NCBI GenBank assembly: GCA_963791545.1
Contig: CAWBSR010000015.1
Location: 1,044,897-1,108,896, forward strand
Reading direction: 5' to 3'
DNA length: 64,000 nt
Origin: JALYXV01 sp963791545
Lineage (GTDB): Bacteria; Actinomycetota; Acidimicrobiia; Acidimicrobiales; Palsa-688
The notes under the pieces are model-generated. The model was not told where the DNA came from. It saw nothing but the letters and a program-made list of their open reading frames with translations, and made no database searches. Both the position numbers and the translations under genes were made by a program. Below are positions 34,367 to 42,832 of this stretch, in pieces; position 1 is the first letter of the stretch, and each line of letters begins with the position of its first letter.

Positions 34367-35204
34367 ATGACGCAGACCCTCACGGCCGACCACACCAACA
34401 CGGCCCTCAGCCACCCAGCTGGGTCGGCGGAGTCCGACCTACATCGTGCCGAACGCCTGGGAGCACGCCCGGCGCCGCCTCGAGCTGCTCGAGGCCAGCT
34501 ACGACCCCGCCAGCTTCAGCCGGGCTACCGCGCTCGGCGTGGGCGAAGGATGGCGCTGTTTGGACGCCGGCGCCGGCGGCGGCTCCTTCGCCCGTTGGCT
34601 CAGCGCCCGGGTCGGCCCGACCGGCAGTGTCGTCGCCGCCGACGTCGACACCCGGTTGCTCGACGACATCGAGGCGGCCAACGTGGAAGTCCGGCAGATG
34701 GATCTCGTCACCGACGAGCTGCCCAGAGACGAGTTCGACTTCATCCACACCCGCTGGGTACTGATGCACATCCCCGGAAGGGAACCGGTCCTTGACCGGC
34801 TGTGCGCCGCGCTGCGCCCCGGCGGCGTGCTGCTGGTCGAGGAGGGGGACGCGTTCCCGGTCCTCGCCGCCGCCACCGGCGCCTACCGGGACGCCTGGCT
34901 CTCGTTCAACCGTGCGTGCCGGGTGGCAGGCACGGATCCCGATTGGGCCCGAGACCTTCCCCTCCGATTGGCCCGGCGCGGCCTGACCGACATCGACGCC
35001 GAAGTTGACGTGCACCTCTTCCGCGGCGGGTCCACCGAAGCACAGTTCTGGAGCCTCACCTGGGAACAAGCCCGCCACCGGGTCGTCGCGGCAGGCGAGC
35101 CCAGCGAAGTCATCGACCGCGGCCAGGCCGACCTGGACGACGACGAGCACTGGTTCCACGCTCCCGCAACAGTTGTCGCGTGGGGACGGCGCCAGCCGGC
35201 CTGA
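34367..35204 (+). pseudogene. SAM-dependent methyltransferase, probable N-terminal frameshift
   Basis: A strong AGGAGCGAAGTC site precedes the ATG at 34367 (MTQTLTADHT...), which has the same first residues as the methyltransferase at 38500. That frame loses meaning after about 25 codons. A second frame picks up near 34430 with YIVPNAWEHARRRLELLEAS and runs to 35204. It contains motif I CLDAGAGGGSFARWLSARVG, VAADVDTRLLDDIEA and RLCAALRPGGVLLVEEGD. If translation instead starts at the GTG at 34446, a 252-residue enzyme is made that keeps the whole SAM fold. It is probably the target of the HD-LuxR gene just upstream. Confidence 0.7.
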
Positions 35205-35528
35205 CCCCTGCCGGCCTGACCCCTGCCAGCGCGGCGCACCGTACGGCCACCGCGTGGACCGGGTTCGACCCACCCATCGCCTCCCAGCTCGTCCAGTTAG
35301 GTGCCAGTTGGGCCTACGGGAGCAGTTGCCGGCGTGGCGTGTCGTCGAAGACCGGTCCGGGTTGAGGAGCGGCGCGCCGATGTGAATCGACGCGGCGCGA
35401 ACTCCAGATAACCGTTGTGCCTTTGCGGAACCACCGGCCGGTCCTGCCAGTGTTTCTGAGGCTGCGTCGCGGCAACCGGCGGGACATTTCACCACCTTGA
35501 CCGACCCGTCATGGGGCCGTACGGTGCT
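35205..35528. other. Convergent intergenic region
   Basis: Contains a short perfect tandem repeat CCTGCCGGCCTGACC-type at 35198-35226 and no gene. Confidence 0.35.
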
Positions 35529-37163
35529 CTACCGCCGGTCGGCGACCAGGTTGTGTTCGAAGGCGAAGGCGGTGGCGGCGGCTCGGGACGTGACGCCGAC
35601 CTTGGTGAAGATGTTCGACAGATGCCGCGACACCGTCTTGACGCTGAGGTACAGCTCGGCGGCGACCTCGTTGTTGGTTTTCCCCGCGGCAACCAGTCGC
35701 AGCACCTCGACCTCCCGGGCTGTCAGTCCGGCGGGGAGGGTCGGCCGGACTCGGATGTCACTGAGCCGGGCGTCGAGGTGGGCGCCGATCTGCTCGAACA
35801 GCTTCGCAGCTGCGGAGAATGAGTCGGTGGCAGCGGTCGTCTCGCCGCAGTCGCGGAGCGCCTGGCCGAGCAGGGTCCGGGCGGTTGCAACCTCATAGGG
35901 CACGTCGAGGGCCAGCCAGCGCTCCACGGCGTCCTGCAAGGTCGCCCGCGCGCCAGCGGCGTTACCTCGGGCTAGCTCGAGGCGGCCGCGGGCCGAGGCT
36001 GCGCCCGCCCGCAGGATTGGGATGTCGAACGTGGCGGTGATGTCGTCGAGCTCGCGGAGGGCGCGCTCCGCCTCATCGAGATCACCCTTGGCGCAGGCGA
36101 CCTGGACCAAGGTCGGCAGGAGGTCGGCGCGGGCGAGCCGATTGGTCGTGTCGCGCAGACAGCTGGCGATGATCGTCAAGGCGGTGTCGAACCGGCCCTG
36201 CGCCAAGCGCAGCAACGCCAGAGCGCCGCATGGTCGGCCGCACAGCTCCTGGCCGCGGGCAAACGCATCCTCGGCCCGGTCGAGGTCACCGAGCCGGCGT
36301 CGGATGTCACCGACCTCGGCGTACGCGGCGGCGGCGTTGGCGACATGGCTCCCGATGAGCTCGTCGCAGGCCTGGGCGGCCTCGCGCTCGGCCTGGGCGA
36401 GCGAGCCGCGCCGCTTGAGCACGACGGCGCGATGCACCCGGCAGATCCCGGGGAAGATGGCAAAGGGGTGCCCCTGGGCCCACCGCATGGTGGCCTCGGT
36501 CCACTCGGCGGCGCGGTCGAGATCGCCGAGCTCCTCGCAGGCGCTGATCAGGCTGCAGTACACCTTCCCGGTCGAGTAGGGCCCCAGGCGTCCCTCGACC
36601 GCGAGGAGCATCGCCTCGTCTAGGTGTCCCATCCCCTCGGCGACCTCGCCCCGGTCGATCAGGACCCGACCGATCGTCTGGAGGGCCTCGGCCTCCAGGT
36701 CGGCGGATCGGAGGTTCCTGGCGAGGTCGGCCACCCGGGCAGCGAGGTCGCGGGCCTGGTCGAGGTGGCCGCCGCCGTGGGCGACTTCCGCTTCGCGGAG
36801 CAGCAGGGCCCCAACCTCGACGCAGTCCGGTTCGCTCTCCAGCGCCCGCCGAGCGCGCCGCAGCCAGCCGCCGGCGATGGCCGGCCGGGCGCCGATGCCG
36901 TGGTGCTCCCAGAGCCACACGGCGCACTGCCCGGCGCGGCGCCGGTCACCGAGCTCGTCGAAGAGGCGGTAGGCGCGCTCTCGGGCCTCGATGCACTCCT
37001 CAAGGCGACCGAGCCACCACGCCGCGTCGGCCACCAGGTCGGAACGCTCGGCCTCGAGCTCGGGCGAGTCGATGCTGGCGTCGGTCGCCGCGTCGAGCGC
37101 AGCCTGCCAGTCGTGGCGCGACCGCAAGTCCCGTGCCGCGGCGAGCGGGTCCGTTGTCGTCAC
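35529..37163 (-). CDS. TPR-LuxR transcriptional regulator
   Basis: A 544-residue regulator with a TPR-like solenoid from residue 1 to about 470 (AAWWLGRLEECIEARERAYR, GRVLIDRGEVAEGMGHLDEA) and a C-terminal LuxR domain (LTAREVEVLRLVAAGKTNNE, then TVSRHLSNIFTKVGVTSRAA). There is no Walker A motif, so it is not an LAL protein. It resembles the gene at 30323 in length and layout but differs in sequence. It follows the cupin gene on the same strand by 75 bases and may be co-transcribed with it. Divergent genes from 37951 may also be targets. Confidence 0.85.
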   Translation of the reverse strand: MTTTDPLAAARDLRSRHDWQAALDAATDASIDSPELEAERSDLVADAAWWLGRLEECIEARERAYRLFDELGDRRRAGQCAVWLWEHHGIGARPAIAGGWLRRARRALESEPDCVEVGALLLREAEVAHGGGHLDQARDLAARVADLARNLRSADLEAEALQTIGRVLIDRGEVAEGMGHLDEAMLLAVEGRLGPYSTGKVYCSLISACEELGDLDRAAEWTEATMRWAQGHPFAIFPGICRVHRAVVLKRRGSLAQAEREAAQACDELIGSHVANAAAAYAEVGDIRRRLGDLDRAEDAFARGQELCGRPCGALALLRLAQGRFDTALTIIASCLRDTTNRLARADLLPTLVQVACAKGDLDEAERALRELDDITATFDIPILRAGAASARGRLELARGNAAGARATLQDAVERWLALDVPYEVATARTLLGQALRDCGETTAATDSFSAAAKLFEQIGAHLDARLSDIRVRPTLPAGLTAREVEVLRLVAAGKTNNEVAAELYLSVKTVSRHLSNIFTKVGVTSRAAATAFAFEHNLVADRR

Positions 37164-37238
37164 GGCCGCCCCCGCCCACGACCGCCCACGCTTAGCATGG
37201 GCGCGAACCTACCCACCGCGGGGGACTGTCGCTTTGCC

Positions 37239-37610
37239 TCAGACCGAGGGTGTCAGCTGCGCGCCGACATGTTCGAGAACCGGCCGCAGGTCGGCGGCGG
37301 GGCTGAACTCGATGAACGTGACGCCCTCGTCGGTCCAGCCGGTGTGGCCGCCGGGCCAGTAGTACAGGTCGCCCGCCCGGCTGAGCTCCTCGGTGCCGTC
37401 GGCATAGCGGAGGTGAATCGAGCCGGCGATCACATAGCCCCAGTGGGCGCACTGGCAGGCGTCGCCCGGCAGGCCCTTGAACAACGGCCGGAAGTCGGCG
37501 CCGGGCGGCAAGCTGAGGTGCCGCACCAGCTGGCCACCCCACTCCTCGCCCCGAGTCACGATGTCGCCCACCTCCAGCTCGACGTCGAGCTCCTTCTCCG
37601 AAGCACGCAT
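37239..37610 (-). CDS. Small cupin protein
   Basis: A 123-residue single-domain cupin. The first motif is partly kept (GDACQCAHWGYVIAGSIHLR, with a Cys-x-Cys and one His). The second reads GDLYYWPGGHTGWTDEGVTF. Many such proteins bind a metal or a small ligand without known catalysis. The ATG is preceded by AAGGAGGGAGAC, an excellent site. It lies just upstream of the LuxR regulator on the same strand and is divergent from the maleylpyruvate isomerase-like gene, so it may serve as the sensor or an enzyme of that cluster. Confidence 0.75.
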   Translation of the reverse strand: MRASEKELDVELEVGDIVTRGEEWGGQLVRHLSLPPGADFRPLFKGLPGDACQCAHWGYVIAGSIHLRYADGTEELSRAGDLYYWPGGHTGWTDEGVTFIEFSPAADLRPVLEHVGAQLTPSV

Positions 37611-37950
37611 GTCTCCCTCCTTGTTGGGTCAGGCCGGTGGTCCCGGCTGGTGCATCCATCCTTGGCAGAAGGCCGGTCACCCGGCATCGGACGGCAGCGC
37701 CAATGTCATCGTCTGCGGCGGCGGGGGGATGGGGTGTTCGTCCCATCGGCTCTCGACGCCTCGGGACAGAATGGGGTGTCCGGCCGATGCAGACCGAGCC
37801 ACCGCGGACGACAATCGTGGCATGGCCAATCACGACCGCGGAGTGACCGAGTTGATCGCGGCGGGCCGCGACCGAGAAGCCGCTGAGCTGGGGGCGCGAG
37901 GCGTACTGACGGCCGTGCCCGCCGCTTCAACCCATCCGATCGGAGGACCC

Positions 37951-38490
37951 ATGGACCCCTTGTCCCAGCTCGACCAGCTGGCCCCGCTTCTTGCCGGCGT
38001 CGTTGGCGGCATCGCGGCCGGCCAGCTCGACCGGCCGACCCCATGTGCCGAGTTCACCGTCCGGGATGTGCTCGAGCACATGATCGGCGGGGCGACGATG
38101 TTCGCCGCCGCCTACCGGGGCGAAGCGCCCGCGGCGGTTGACGTCGGCGACGTGCTCGCCGGGTTCGGCTCGGCCCTCGCCGACCTCGGCGCGGCGATCA
38201 CCGCACCAGGGGCGCTCGACCGGACCGTCGCCGCCCCCTTCGGCGAAGTCCCAGGGGAAACCTTCGCTCGCTTCGTCGTCCTCGACGGGCTCGTCCACGG
38301 CTGGGACCTCGCAACGGCCACAGGCCAGGCCTACAATCCGCCGGCCGCACTCGTCGCCGCGGTGGACGACTTCGCCCACCGCACCCTCGACCCCCTGCGC
38401 GATGGCCAGACCTTCGCCGCCGCTATCGAACCGGCCGCGGACGCCTCACCCATCGAGCGGCTCGTGGCCTACACCGGCCGCCGACCCTGA
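37951..38490 (+). CDS. TIGR03086-type metal-binding (mycothiol isomerase-like) protein
   Basis: A 179-residue DinB-like four-helix protein of the TIGR03086/maleylpyruvate isomerase N-terminal group: LAGVVGGIAAGQLDRPTPCA, FTVRDVLEHMIGGATMFAAA (metal-binding His), and VVLDGLVHGWDLATATGQAY (second His with HxWD). Mycothiol-dependent enzymes of this fold occur only in actinobacteria. The ATG at 37951 has GGAGGA directly upstream; the longer frame before it is not supported. It is followed nine bases later by a methyltransferase, so the two form an operon. The precise reaction is unknown. Confidence 0.8.
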   Translation: MDPLSQLDQLAPLLAGVVGGIAAGQLDRPTPCAEFTVRDVLEHMIGGATMFAAAYRGEAPAAVDVGDVLAGFGSALADLGAAITAPGALDRTVAAPFGEVPGETFARFVVLDGLVHGWDLATATGQAYNPPAALVAAVDDFAHRTLDPLRDGQTFAAAIEPAADASPIERLVAYTGRRP

Positions 38491-38499
38491 GGAGGAGCG

Positions 38500-39324
38500 A
38501 TGACCCAGACCCTGAGCCTCGACGCCCTTGAGGCGATCAAGGAGAAGCAGCGGACGACTTGGGCATCGGGCGACTACGCCGTGATCGGCACCACATTGCA
38601 GATCGTTGGCGAGTCACTGTGCGAGGCGGTCAACGTCGCCGCCGGCTGGCGGGTGCTCGATGTGGCGGCCGGCAACGGCAACGCCGCGCTGGCCGCGGCA
38701 CGCCGCGGTGCCGAGGTCACGGCCTGCGACTTCGTGGAGGCGCTGCTCCGGCAGGCTGAGCGTCGCGCCAAGGCCGACGGTCTGCGCCTCGATACCCGAG
38801 TCACCGACGCCGAGGACCTCCCCTTCGACGATGCCAGCTTCGACGGCGTGCTGTCGACCTTCGGCGTGATGTTCACCCCCAATCCCCAAAGGGCCGCCGC
38901 CGAACTTCTCCGTGTGTGCCGGCCGGGCGGGCGCATCGGGCTCGCCAACTGGACGCCCGACGGGTTCGTGGGCCGAATGTTCAAGATCGTCGGCCAGCAC
39001 GCGACACCGCCTGCGGGGGTGCCGTCGCCGCTGGCGTGGGGCACCGAGGAACGCCTCCGGGAGCTGCTCGGCGCCGGCGCCCGCCTCGACATCAGCCGCC
39101 GCCAATTCGTCTTCCGCTTCCGGTCGGGCGAGGAATACTTCGAGACGTTCCGGGCCTACTACGGTCCGCTCCTGCGAGCATGGGACGGGCTCGACGCCGC
39201 CGGCCGGGCGTCGCTGCACACCCAGCTCGTCGGCCTCGCCGAGGAGGCCAACCGTGCGACCGTCGGTTCCCTGGCGGTTCCGTCGGATTACCTCGAGGTC
39301 GTGGCGACGCGCGAGCCATCGTGA
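38500..39324 (+). CDS. Class I SAM-dependent methyltransferase
   Basis: A 274-residue methyltransferase. It has motif I RVLDVAAGNGNAALAAARRG, strand 2 EVTACDFVEALLRQAERR, and motif II/III LPFDDASFDGVLSTFGVMFT followed by RVCRPGGRIGLANWTPDGF. This close match to UbiE/SmtA-like enzymes, with the insertion EEYFETFRAYYGPLLRAW, is common in actinobacterial LuxR clusters. The GAGGAGGAGCG site lies just before the ATG, inside the tail of the upstream gene. The substrate is unknown. Confidence 0.85.
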   Translation: MTQTLSLDALEAIKEKQRTTWASGDYAVIGTTLQIVGESLCEAVNVAAGWRVLDVAAGNGNAALAAARRGAEVTACDFVEALLRQAERRAKADGLRLDTRVTDAEDLPFDDASFDGVLSTFGVMFTPNPQRAAAELLRVCRPGGRIGLANWTPDGFVGRMFKIVGQHATPPAGVPSPLAWGTEERLRELLGAGARLDISRRQFVFRFRSGEEYFETFRAYYGPLLRAWDGLDAAGRASLHTQLVGLAEEANRATVGSLAVPSDYLEVVATREPS

Positions 39325-39907
39325 TCCGGGGCCGTGCTCGCCGAAGGACGGGCCGACCCCGAGCACCACTTCCCGCAGGGCCACACGGTCCACATCGCCT
39401 GCACGACGCAGACGAGACGGGTGCCAGCTCCGGTTGCTCATGCCATAGCATGAGCCTCCACGTTCAATCGGCGCTCGGGCGGCCAGGTAGCGACAGCGAC
39501 CGTTCGTCTACTTCCCATGCCGTCCCCGCCCGACCAACGTCCAAGATCCTGTGGAGCGCTCGCGGAGAGTACGTCCGGCCCGACCGGCCGGGAGGCGCTG
39601 GGGGCGCTCGCCCGGATATAGGTACCGCCGCATAGGGGTTCTCCTGATGCGCGGGTGCAACCGGTCAGTCAACCATGCAGAGCGACCGTGGTCGAAGCGG
39701 TCGTCGGGGAAGGAGAAACCCATGCCGGGAGCCCGAAAGACACAACACCCATCACTATTGAGAATCCCATGTACGTCGGTCGAGCTGCGTCGCTCCGGGA
39801 TTACCCGGTCACCTTCGAGACGATCCGGCGCGGCATGGACTGCGATTCTGAACTTGCCCGGGCGCGGGCGATACCGCACAATTGGAGCATGAATGGTGGG
39901 AGGGGCG
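39325..39907. other. Gene-poor stretch
   Basis: About 580 bases without a convincing gene. A plus-strand frame ends with protein-like ETIRRGMDCDSELARARAIP near 39815-39880, perhaps a remnant or an upstream peptide. Confidence 0.35.
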
Positions 39908-40462
39908 ATGTTTGATGTGGATCAGTTTGTTGCCGACTGCGTCCAGGCCCGGGCCGAGACGAACGGCTTGCGGGCAGTCAAGGAGGTGCTCGACAAAGCG
40001 CTTGCGAAAAGCAGCGACATCGCCGATGCGCTGCCGGCGACCGCCGCGGAGTTCCTACCCCTGTACACGTCACCTGAGATCAGCATCTTCAAGTTCGTGT
40101 GGGGCCCGGCGATGTTCGTGCCCCCCCATGATCATCTCATGTGGGCCATCAACGGGATATACGGCGGTGAGGAGGACAACGTCTTCTATAGGCGTACCCC
40201 GGCGGGGATCGTGCAATCGGGTGGGCGCCGGGTGGGCGCCGCGGAGTCGGCGATCCTGGGAGCGGAGGTCATCCACGCGGTCACCAACCCGAGCGCCAGG
40301 GCATGCACCGGATCGATCCACATCTACGGCGGCGACTACCTCGGGAAGCAACGCAGTATCTGGGACCCCGACACGCTCGAGGAGCGGCCGGCAGACGGCG
40401 ACACGATCCGCCGGATTTTCGAAGCCGCCCGCGCTCACGCCGCAGACGCCGCGGAGAGCTGA
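39908..40462 (+). CDS. Cysteine-dioxygenase-like cupin enzyme
   Basis: A 184-residue cupin of the cysteine dioxygenase-like group. Metal ligands are HDH in FVPPHDHLMWAINGIYGGEE, and a later His in LGAEVIHAVTNPSARACTG followed by SIHIYGGDYLG. The order and length fit type I thiol or small-carboxylate dioxygenases; the conserved Glu-x6-Gly of classical cupins is represented by GIYGGEEDN. The ATG at 39908 follows GGGAGGGGCG. It is alone on its strand, and the recombinase fragment follows at once. The substrate is unknown. Confidence 0.75.
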   Translation: MFDVDQFVADCVQARAETNGLRAVKEVLDKALAKSSDIADALPATAAEFLPLYTSPEISIFKFVWGPAMFVPPHDHLMWAINGIYGGEEDNVFYRRTPAGIVQSGGRRVGAAESAILGAEVIHAVTNPSARACTGSIHIYGGDYLGKQRSIWDPDTLEERPADGDTIRRIFEAARAHAADAAES

Positions 40463-40486
40463 AACCTGGCACGGTGGTCGCGGTCT

Positions 40487-40521
40487 TCAACTGTCAATTT
40501 CCCTGCGTTCCACAGCTGACG
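40487..40521 (+). repeat. Single transposon-end-type repeat (scar)
   Basis: CTGTCAATTTCCCTGCGTTC followed by CACAGCTGACGG matches the unit of the arrays at 6381-6721 and at 48757-48806. It directly abuts the point where homology to the recombinase begins, so the truncation of copy C probably happened at a transposon end. Confidence 0.5.
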
Positions 40522-41084
40522 GTGTGCGCCGCCGACCACGACCGGCCGGTGCCCGCGATGCCGCCATCATCGCCCTGGCCTACCTGTCCGGCGGCCGCCG
40601 GGCTGAACTGGCCGGGCTGCACCTGGCCGATGTTGACCTCGACCCGCCCGCCATCCGGGTCGTCGGCAAAGGCGGCAAACAACGCCTGGTGCCCCTCTCC
40701 CCCACCGCCGCCCCCCTCATCGAGGGCTGGTTGGTGTGGCGAGGCGACCAGCCGGGCCCGTTTTTCTGCCCCATCGACCGGGGCGACAACGTCCAGCACG
40801 GCCGCGTCCTGAGCGGCGAGGCCATCCGCCAGGTCCTGGGCCGGCGCAGTCTGGCCGCCGGGGTCAAAGCCCTCTCCCCGCACGACCTGCGCCGCAGCTA
40901 CGCCGGCGACCTGCTCGACGCCGGCGCCGACCTCCCCGCCGTCCAGCAGCTCCTGGGCCACGCCTGCCCGGCGACAACATCGCGCTACGACCGGCGGGGC
41001 GACAAAGCCCGCCGCACCGCCGCCGAACGGTTGCACCTCGAGATCCCGACGCCCGGCACCGACGATTACGGCTCGTCTGGTTGA
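40522..41084 (+). pseudogene. Tyrosine recombinase, copy C (5'-truncated)
   Basis: The C-terminal half of the recombinase seen complete at 12476-13546. It keeps the whole catalytic domain: SGGRRAELAGLHLADVDLDP, GKGGKQRLVPLSPTAAPLIE, LSPHDLRRSYAGDLLDAGAD, LLGHACPATTSRYDRRGDKA. The first 160 or so residues are lost, and a one-base deletion lies close to the break (the Pro-Arg codons of the DPRPAG stretch). No start codon or ribosome binding site is linked to it. It is in the same orientation as copy B. Confidence 0.8.
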
Positions 41085-41165
41085 CCGTACACTCGCTGCT
41101 CGAGTTCCGGCGTCGCCATAATTCCGGCGTCTGGCCGAACCCGAAACGGGTGCAGACGCCGAGTC
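41085..41165 (+). repeat. Recombinase 3' flank with strong inverted repeat
   Basis: CGGCGTCTG (41125-41133) and CAGACGCCG (41153-41161) are perfect 9-base arms. Between them ACCCG-AAA-CGGGT forms an inner hairpin. Related but weaker forms follow copies A and B. It could be a terminator or the recombinase's own crossover site. Confidence 0.55.
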
Positions 41166-41429
41166 TGCACGGCGAGTCGGCCGTCGCATCCCCACGGCGA
41201 GATCGACATTCTGCGCGCTGTCCTTCCAAGGAGACGAAGGATGTCGTAACGGTGCAGCTCAGGGTCGGTCGAGTTGTACCGTGCGGTCGCGAACCTGCAC
41301 TCGCCGAGCGGAATTAGTATTAGTGGTCCCGGACCCGGATCCATCTCAGGAGTATCGGCGCAGCGCAAGGACTCGGACCTAGTTTGTCCCCGCCGGGAAC
41401 CGGCATCCACTTCTAGCGGGGAGGGCTCG

Positions 41430-42428
41430 GTGAGTGAGCATGAAGGGGCGCAGGCAAACCCAGGACAAATCCTGCAACTGGCTACTTCGTTCATGGTAAC
41501 CAGGCATCTGATCGCGGCCAGCGAGGTTGGGCTGTTTGAGGTTCTGGCTGAGGGGCCCCTTGCATTGGATGAGCTCTCGCTACGACTGGGGATCCCGCGA
41601 CGCACCGCCAGGATCTGCGCCGATGCCATGGTGGCCTTCGGCCTGGTCGACCGCGACGGCGATCGGTACCGCAACGGCGCCGCCGCCGAGAAGTTTCTGA
41701 GTGGCAAGTATCCGACCGACCTGCGTCCCTTCCTGAGGTTGTGCAACCAGAATTACGCCACGTGGGCCGATTTCACCCAGGCGATCCGGCTGGGCCAGGG
41801 ACCGGGGTTCATCACGGAGATGGATGAAGAGAAGCAGCGGATCTTCTCCGAGGGTGTCCAGGCTGTCAGCGCCGGGGCGGCCCAGGCGCTGGCCGCCACC
41901 TACGAGTTCGACCGCCACCGTCGTCTCCTCGATCTGGGCGGCGGGACGGGATCTTTTCTGCTGGCGGTCATGGCCAACTTTCCCGATCTCGAATGTGCGC
42001 TCTTCGAGCTTCCGGCGGTCGCAGCTATCGCACGAGACCGGCTCAGTGCCCGAACCCCCGTCAGTTCGGTGAAGGTCTTTGAAGGCAACCTCCTGACCGA
42101 CCGTATTCCTGCAGGCTATGACGCGATCTTGCTCGCGAACGTCGTGCATGTGTTCTCGCCCGAACAGAACCGGGTTCTGTTGGAGCACGTTCACGGCAGC
42201 GCCCCAGACGACGCGCGCCTGCTGCTGGTCGACTTCTGGACCAATCCCACCCACACCGAGCCGCTCTTCGCCGCCGTGATGGCGGGCGAATTCTTGCTGG
42301 CCGGCGGCGAGGGAGACGTCTACAGCGAGGATGAAATACGTGACGTGCTGGAGAGCGCCGGCTGGGCGGTGCAGGACCGACGGCAGGTTGCTGGCGCGGC
42401 CAGTCTCATCGTGGCACAACGGACCTAG
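41430..42428 (+). CDS. O-methyltransferase, family 2 type
   Basis: A 332-residue O-methyltransferase. The N-terminal winged-helix/dimerisation domain (FMVTRHLIAASEVGLFEVLA, LSLRLGIPRRTARICADAMV) is followed by the Rossmann domain with RRLLDLGGGTGSFLLAVMAN and a CALFELPAVAAIA acidic-loop region. Then come DAILLANVVHVFSPEQNRVL and LLLVDFWTNPTHTEPL. The family methylates phenolic or polyketide hydroxyls. The catalytic His position reads 'ANVVHVF', which fits. The GTG at 41430 follows GGGGAGGG; the upstream in-frame extension lacks character. A LuxR-tail remnant lies just downstream in the opposite direction. Confidence 0.85.
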   Translation: MSEHEGAQANPGQILQLATSFMVTRHLIAASEVGLFEVLAEGPLALDELSLRLGIPRRTARICADAMVAFGLVDRDGDRYRNGAAAEKFLSGKYPTDLRPFLRLCNQNYATWADFTQAIRLGQGPGFITEMDEEKQRIFSEGVQAVSAGAAQALAATYEFDRHRRLLDLGGGTGSFLLAVMANFPDLECALFELPAVAAIARDRLSARTPVSSVKVFEGNLLTDRIPAGYDAILLANVVHVFSPEQNRVLLEHVHGSAPDDARLLLVDFWTNPTHTEPLFAAVMAGEFLLAGGEGDVYSEDEIRDVLESAGWAVQDRRQVAGAASLIVAQRT

Positions 42429-42527
42429 ACTGCTCCCGGACTCGTCACCGAGCCACGACCGGGCGGAGCCGACCCGGCTCTTGCCGGTAGCGGCGTCGAC
42501 GATGCCGGCGGCACCGCCGAGCTTTCT

Positions 42528-42612
42528 TCAGCGGATGAACCAGCCGGTGCCGCCAATAGGCACATCTTCGGCGATGCGGGGAACATGTGGTCGAAGAACA
42601 GCTTTGGTTGGC
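42528..42612 (-). pseudogene. LuxR regulator C-terminal tail remnant
   Basis: The minus strand reads KLFFDHMFPRIAEDVPIGGT followed by GWFIR and a stop, almost the same as the tail KLFFDQHVPRMADDVPVGGT-GWYIR of the regulator at 44310. Only about 27 codons remain, in inverted orientation, 230 bases beyond the FAD oxidase gene. It marks a lost copy of the same regulator type. Confidence 0.65.
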
Positions 42613-42832
42613 GGCGAGCTCCACTCGGTCTGCCCACCGCCAGTTTCGAGAGGATCGTTTGTGTGGTCGTCAACGGTACGTCCGGTCGACGCCATGGTCT
42701 GCTTGTCTGTTTGATCGTCCAGCCACATCGAACGTTCTGTCCTAGTCCCAGGACGAGCGGGATCCCCCGATCTGATGACGGGGTCCGGACAGCCTGAGGT
42801 TGATCTGCAGTCGGACGAAGGCGTTGGAGGCC

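Noticed and set aside
41085..41165. Integron attC site behind the recombinase
   Set aside because: The arms do not have the RYYYAAC/GTTRRRY core, and the recombinase lacks the extra helix of integron integrases as far as I can see.
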